Assembly (NCBI GenBank): GCA_046759145.1
Contig: JBHIBR010000061.1
Coordinates: forward strand, 1 to 8,247
DNA: 8,247 bases
From: JBHIBR01 sp046759145 [NCBI: Nitrospinota bacterium]
GTDB lineage: Bacteria; UBA8248
Direction of reading: 5' to 3'
Position 1 is the first letter of the stretch. Every line of letters begins with the position of its first letter. This document shows positions 6,124 through 8,247 of this stretch, piece by piece. The notes below the pieces were generated by a model, which was not told the origin of the DNA, searched no databases, and was given only the letters and a program-made list of their open reading frames with translations. Position numbers and translations under genes: made by a program.

Positions 6124-7299
6124 GTGGAGTATCCCTTCACGGAGGAGCAGCTGGCCCTCCAGGGGCTCACCCGGGATTTCTTCGAGCGCGAGGTCCGGGC
6201 CGCGGGGGCGGAGTACGACCGGAGGGCCGACGCGCGCGAGTGCTACCCGGCGGACCTCATCCGCAAGGGCTCCAAGCTGGGCCTCCGCACCCTGGCGGTT
6301 CCGGAGAGCTGGGGGGGAGGCGGCGCCGACGTCCTCACCCGGGCTCTCGTGCTGCGGGAGGGCTGCCGGGTGGAGGCGGGCACGGCGAAGGTCTTCAGCC
6401 AGTGCTGGAAGGTGTCTTCCGCCATCGCCCTCGCCGGCACGGAGGAGCAGAAGGGGCGCTGGCTGCGGCCCTTCGTCGAGGACGACGACTGCGTGTGTTC
6501 CATCCTCATGACCGAGAGCGAGGCGGGCAGCGACAACCTCCTCCCCCAGGCCGACCCCCGCCTGGGCCTCCAGACCTCGGCGGCGCGGGAGGGGGACCAT
6601 TTCGTCATCCACGGCTCGAAGCGGTTCTGCTCCCTCACGGGCATCGCGAAGGTGATGCTGCTCTTCGCCCGCACCGACCGGAATGCCCCGGTGCGGGAGG
6701 GGACCACCGCCTTCCTGGTTCACCGCGACACCCCGGGCATCGCCTACGGGCGCACTCACGACAAGATGGGCTTCCGCCTCTACCCCAACGCCGAGTCTTA
6801 CTGGGATGGCGTGCGGGTGCCCGCCGAGGATGTGCTGGGTGAGGTGAACGGCGGTTTCCAGACCTTCGCCCGCATCTTCCGGGGGAGCGTAGAGCTGCCG
6901 GTGGTGATGGCGGGCCTGTGCCGGGGCCTCTACGAGTGCTGCATGGAATACGCCCGGGACCGCATCCAGGGCGGCCGGCCCATCGTGGAGCATCCCACCG
7001 TCGCGTCCATGTTGGCCGAGATGCGGATGCTCATCGACGTGACCGAGCAGTACCTCTGGCGGGCGGCCTGGGGGGTGATGCACGACCCCGACTACGACGT
7101 CAAAATGACCCGCTTCGGGAAGGTCTTCGGCGACCGGGCGGGACTGCGCTCAGTGGAGCTCGCCCTCGACGTCCTGGGCGCGAGCGCCATCATGCGGGTG
7201 CACCCCGCCGAGAAGATCATCCGCGACATCCTCACCTTCCAGCACGGAGACGGCACCGACTCCCTCACCCTCCTGCGGGCAGCGCCCTTCCTGGAGTGA
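6124..7299 (+). CDS. Acyl-CoA dehydrogenase family flavoprotein with relocated catalytic Glu
   Basis: This FAD enzyme should oxidise an acyl-CoA to the 2,3-enoyl-CoA and pass electrons to ETF; the specific substrate is unknown. With GTG at 6124 it has 391 residues, typical of the family. The N-terminal helical domain (1-120) includes LRTLAVPESWGG. The middle beta domain starts at MTESEAGSD (129-137, family TEPxxGSD) and continues through HFVIHGSKRF, DKMGFRLYP and VPAEDVLGEVNGGF. The C-terminal helical domain includes YARDRIQGGRPIVEHPTVASMLAEM and ends at FQHGDGTDSLTLLR. In medium-chain enzymes the base is the Glu before GT in YEGT; here that residue is Asp376. Glu257 in SVELPVV instead aligns with the catalytic position of isovaleryl-CoA and long-chain enzymes. 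About six extra residues follow the GSD motif, and the usual W-I-T-N segment reads FCSLTG. The gene stands alone between two candidate promoters. The ATG at 6049 would add 25 unlikely residues. Confidence 0.92.
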   Translation: MEYPFTEEQLALQGLTRDFFEREVRAAGAEYDRRADARECYPADLIRKGSKLGLRTLAVPESWGGGGADVLTRALVLREGCRVEAGTAKVFSQCWKVSSAIALAGTEEQKGRWLRPFVEDDDCVCSILMTESEAGSDNLLPQADPRLGLQTSAAREGDHFVIHGSKRFCSLTGIAKVMLLFARTDRNAPVREGTTAFLVHRDTPGIAYGRTHDKMGFRLYPNAESYWDGVRVPAEDVLGEVNGGFQTFARIFRGSVELPVVMAGLCRGLYECCMEYARDRIQGGRPIVEHPTVASMLAEMRMLIDVTEQYLWRAAWGVMHDPDYDVKMTRFGKVFGDRAGLRSVELALDVLGASAIMRVHPAEKIIRDILTFQHGDGTDSLTLLRAAPFLE

Positions 7300-7318
7300 A
7301 AACCCGGAAGAAGGCCCT

Positions 7319-7378
7319 CCCGCGATGCGGGCAGCAGAGGCGGCCAGGCGGACCGCTTTCGCCGACGAGTCCGGCCGC
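7319..7378 (+). terminator. Tandem stem-loops after the dehydrogenase, possible weak terminator
   Basis: Starting 20 bases after the stop, CCCGC/GCGGG (7319-7323, 7327-7331) forms a tight hairpin with a 3-base loop. A second, bulged hairpin pairs GCGGC/GCCGC (7340-7344, 7374-7378) and CGGAC/GTCCG (7349-7353, 7369-7373). No T-tract follows, so intrinsic termination is doubtful; they may block 3' exonucleases or simply reflect high GC. Confidence 0.3.
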
Positions 7379-7404
7379 GCCCCCCCTCTGAACCTTCCCA
7401 GATT

Positions 7405-7434
7405 TTGCCCCCTGCGGAGCCGGGCTGGTAGAAT
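7405..7434 (+). promoter_or_regulatory. Candidate sigma70-type promoter of the SDR gene
   Basis: TTGCCC (7405-7410, four of six consensus bases) and TAGAAT (7429-7434, five of six) are separated by 18 bases. Transcription would begin near 7441, giving a leader of about 36 bases with AGGAGG at 7466-7471. A small stem (7442-7446 with 7451-7455, one G-T pair) would sit at the very 5' end of the message. This is the best promoter in the window. Confidence 0.55.
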
Positions 7435-7476
7435 GCGCCCGCATCCCTTCGGGTGAGAAATCGCTAGGAGGAAGCC

Positions 7477-8247
7477 ATGGACCTCGGGTTGAAAGACAAG
7501 GTGGCGATGGTCTCGGGGGGGAGCCGGGGGATCGGCCGGGCCATCTGCGGCGCGCTGGCGGAGGAGGGCTGCAAACTCGCCATCAGCGCCCGGGGGGAGG
7601 AGAGGCTGTCGGAGGCGGTGAGAGAGCTGGAAGCCTATGGCGTGAAGGCGCTCGGCGTGAGGGCCGACATGGCCGCCGAGGGGGGGCCGGAGAGGTTCTT
7701 CGAGGGGACCCTCCGCGCCTTCGGCACGGCGGACATCCTGGTGAACAACGTGGGGGGCTCCCGTCCGGGCGGGCTGGAGGAGACGAGCGATGAGGACTGG
7801 CGGGCCGCCTTCTCGCTCAACCTCTTCCACGCTGTGACCCTCTCCCGCCTCGCCGTGCCCGAGATGAAGCGGAAGCGCTGGGGGCGCATCCTGAACGTCG
7901 CCTCCATCTACGGCCGGGAGTGGGGGGGCTACATGACCTACAACGCCTCCAAGGCCGCCCTCATCAGCTTCACCAAGGCCCTCGCCCGCGAGCTCGCCCC
8001 CTTCAACGTCCTCGTGAACAGCATCGCCCCGGGCTCCATCCTCTTCCCGGGCGGGAGCTGGGAGCGGCGGATGAACGCCGCCCCCGACCGCCTGGCGGGT
8101 TTCATCCACAGCGAGCTCCCCTCCGGCCGCTTCGGCCGGCCCGAGGAGGTGGCCGCCCTGGCCGCCTTCATGGTGAGCGAGCGCGCCTCCCTCCTCACCG
8201 GCGCCTGCGTCAACGTGGACGGGGGGCAGGGGAGGTCGAACATCTAG
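7477..8247 (+). CDS. SDR family oxidoreductase, FabG-like
   Basis: This is a classical short-chain dehydrogenase/reductase of 256 residues, probably reducing a ketone or 3-oxoacyl thioester, or oxidising the alcohol, with a nicotinamide cofactor in the cytoplasm. The dinucleotide loop is SGGSRGIGRA (13-22), Asp64 contacts adenine, and NNVGG (90-94) is the family NNAG motif. The catalytic residues Asn115, Ser143 (NVASIYG), Tyr155 and Lys159 (YNASK) are all present. Arg17 and Arg39 (SARGEERL) favour NADP(H). The C-terminus (LTGACVNVDGG) is typical. The substrate loop near 185-200 (GSILFPGGSWERR) is specific enough to define a subfamily but not a substrate. The ATG at 7477 follows AGGAGG with 5-base spacing. 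The gene has its own candidate promoter, so any link with the upstream dehydrogenase is by neighbourhood only. It could equally be a sugar, steroid or polyketide reductase. Its stop ends the window. Confidence 0.93.
   Translation: MDLGLKDKVAMVSGGSRGIGRAICGALAEEGCKLAISARGEERLSEAVRELEAYGVKALGVRADMAAEGGPERFFEGTLRAFGTADILVNNVGGSRPGGLEETSDEDWRAAFSLNLFHAVTLSRLAVPEMKRKRWGRILNVASIYGREWGGYMTYNASKAALISFTKALARELAPFNVLVNSIAPGSILFPGGSWERRMNAAPDRLAGFIHSELPSGRFGRPEEVAALAAFMVSERASLLTGACVNVDGGQGRSNI

Noticed and set aside
5095-7083. 662-codon open frame on the minus strand
   Set aside because: It lies opposite the hydrolase and the dehydrogenase, both with complete family motifs. Its His/Pro/Glu/Ala/Gly-rich product shows no domain and reflects scarce stops opposite GC-rich codons.
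7514-7542. G-rich stretch in the SDR gene resembling a G-quadruplex
   Set aside because: It encodes the conserved SGGSRGIGR nucleotide-binding loop, so the G-runs follow from coding constraint.
7150-8109. 319-codon open frame on the minus strand
   Set aside because: It is antisense to the SDR gene, whose catalytic residues are all intact on the + strand.

Overview
The window is GC-rich (about 70% by eye), tightly packed bacterial DNA. All seven recognisable genes lie on the + strand. The strong G/C third-position bias, frequent GTG starts and purine-rich ribosome binding sites fit a high-GC, possibly uncultured, environmental bacterium. The phylum cannot be fixed from this sequence. Metabolically it looks anaerobe-compatible (ferredoxin-linked 2-oxoacid oxidation, a radical SAM enzyme) and active on CoA thioesters (acyl-CoA dehydrogenase, FabG-like reductase, CoA-binding protein). 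No tRNA, rRNA, CRISPR array, transposase, attachment site or origin was seen.

Layout. (1) 1-2630: a two-gene 2-oxoacid:ferredoxin oxidoreductase operon, with a fused gamma-alpha subunit cut by the left edge and a complete beta subunit, closed by a strong intrinsic terminator at 2737-2769. (2) 2839-3642: an orphan, short ABC-transporter ATPase of the sugar/MalK-like type with no permease or binding protein beside it; its 3' end is a G-quadruplex-like run. (3) 3708-5949: a probable three-gene operon of a PflX-like radical SAM protein, a YccU-like CoA-binding protein (20-base gap) and a membrane-anchored alpha/beta hydrolase (4-base start/stop overlap). (4) 6124-7299: an acyl-CoA dehydrogenase behind its own candidate promoter (perfect TTGACA) and a perfect AGGAGGT. 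(5) 7477-8247: an SDR oxidoreductase with its own promoter, its stop codon forming the last three bases of the window.

How the genes may work together. The oxidoreductase would make or consume acyl-CoA with reduced ferredoxin, and the dehydrogenase and SDR could act on CoA or ACP thioesters in beta-oxidation-like steps. Separate promoters argue against one pathway operon, so this link is inference. No gap between genes exceeds 208 bases.

Most notable observations. The acyl-CoA dehydrogenase appears to carry its catalytic base at the isovaleryl/long-chain position (Glu257), with Asp at the usual C-terminal position. The oxidoreductase beta subunit has Asn where 2-oxoglutarate-using enzymes carry Lys/Arg. 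The ABC ATPase is truncated and has an altered signature motif. I found no convincing new defence or mobile system; this looks like core and accessory metabolism.
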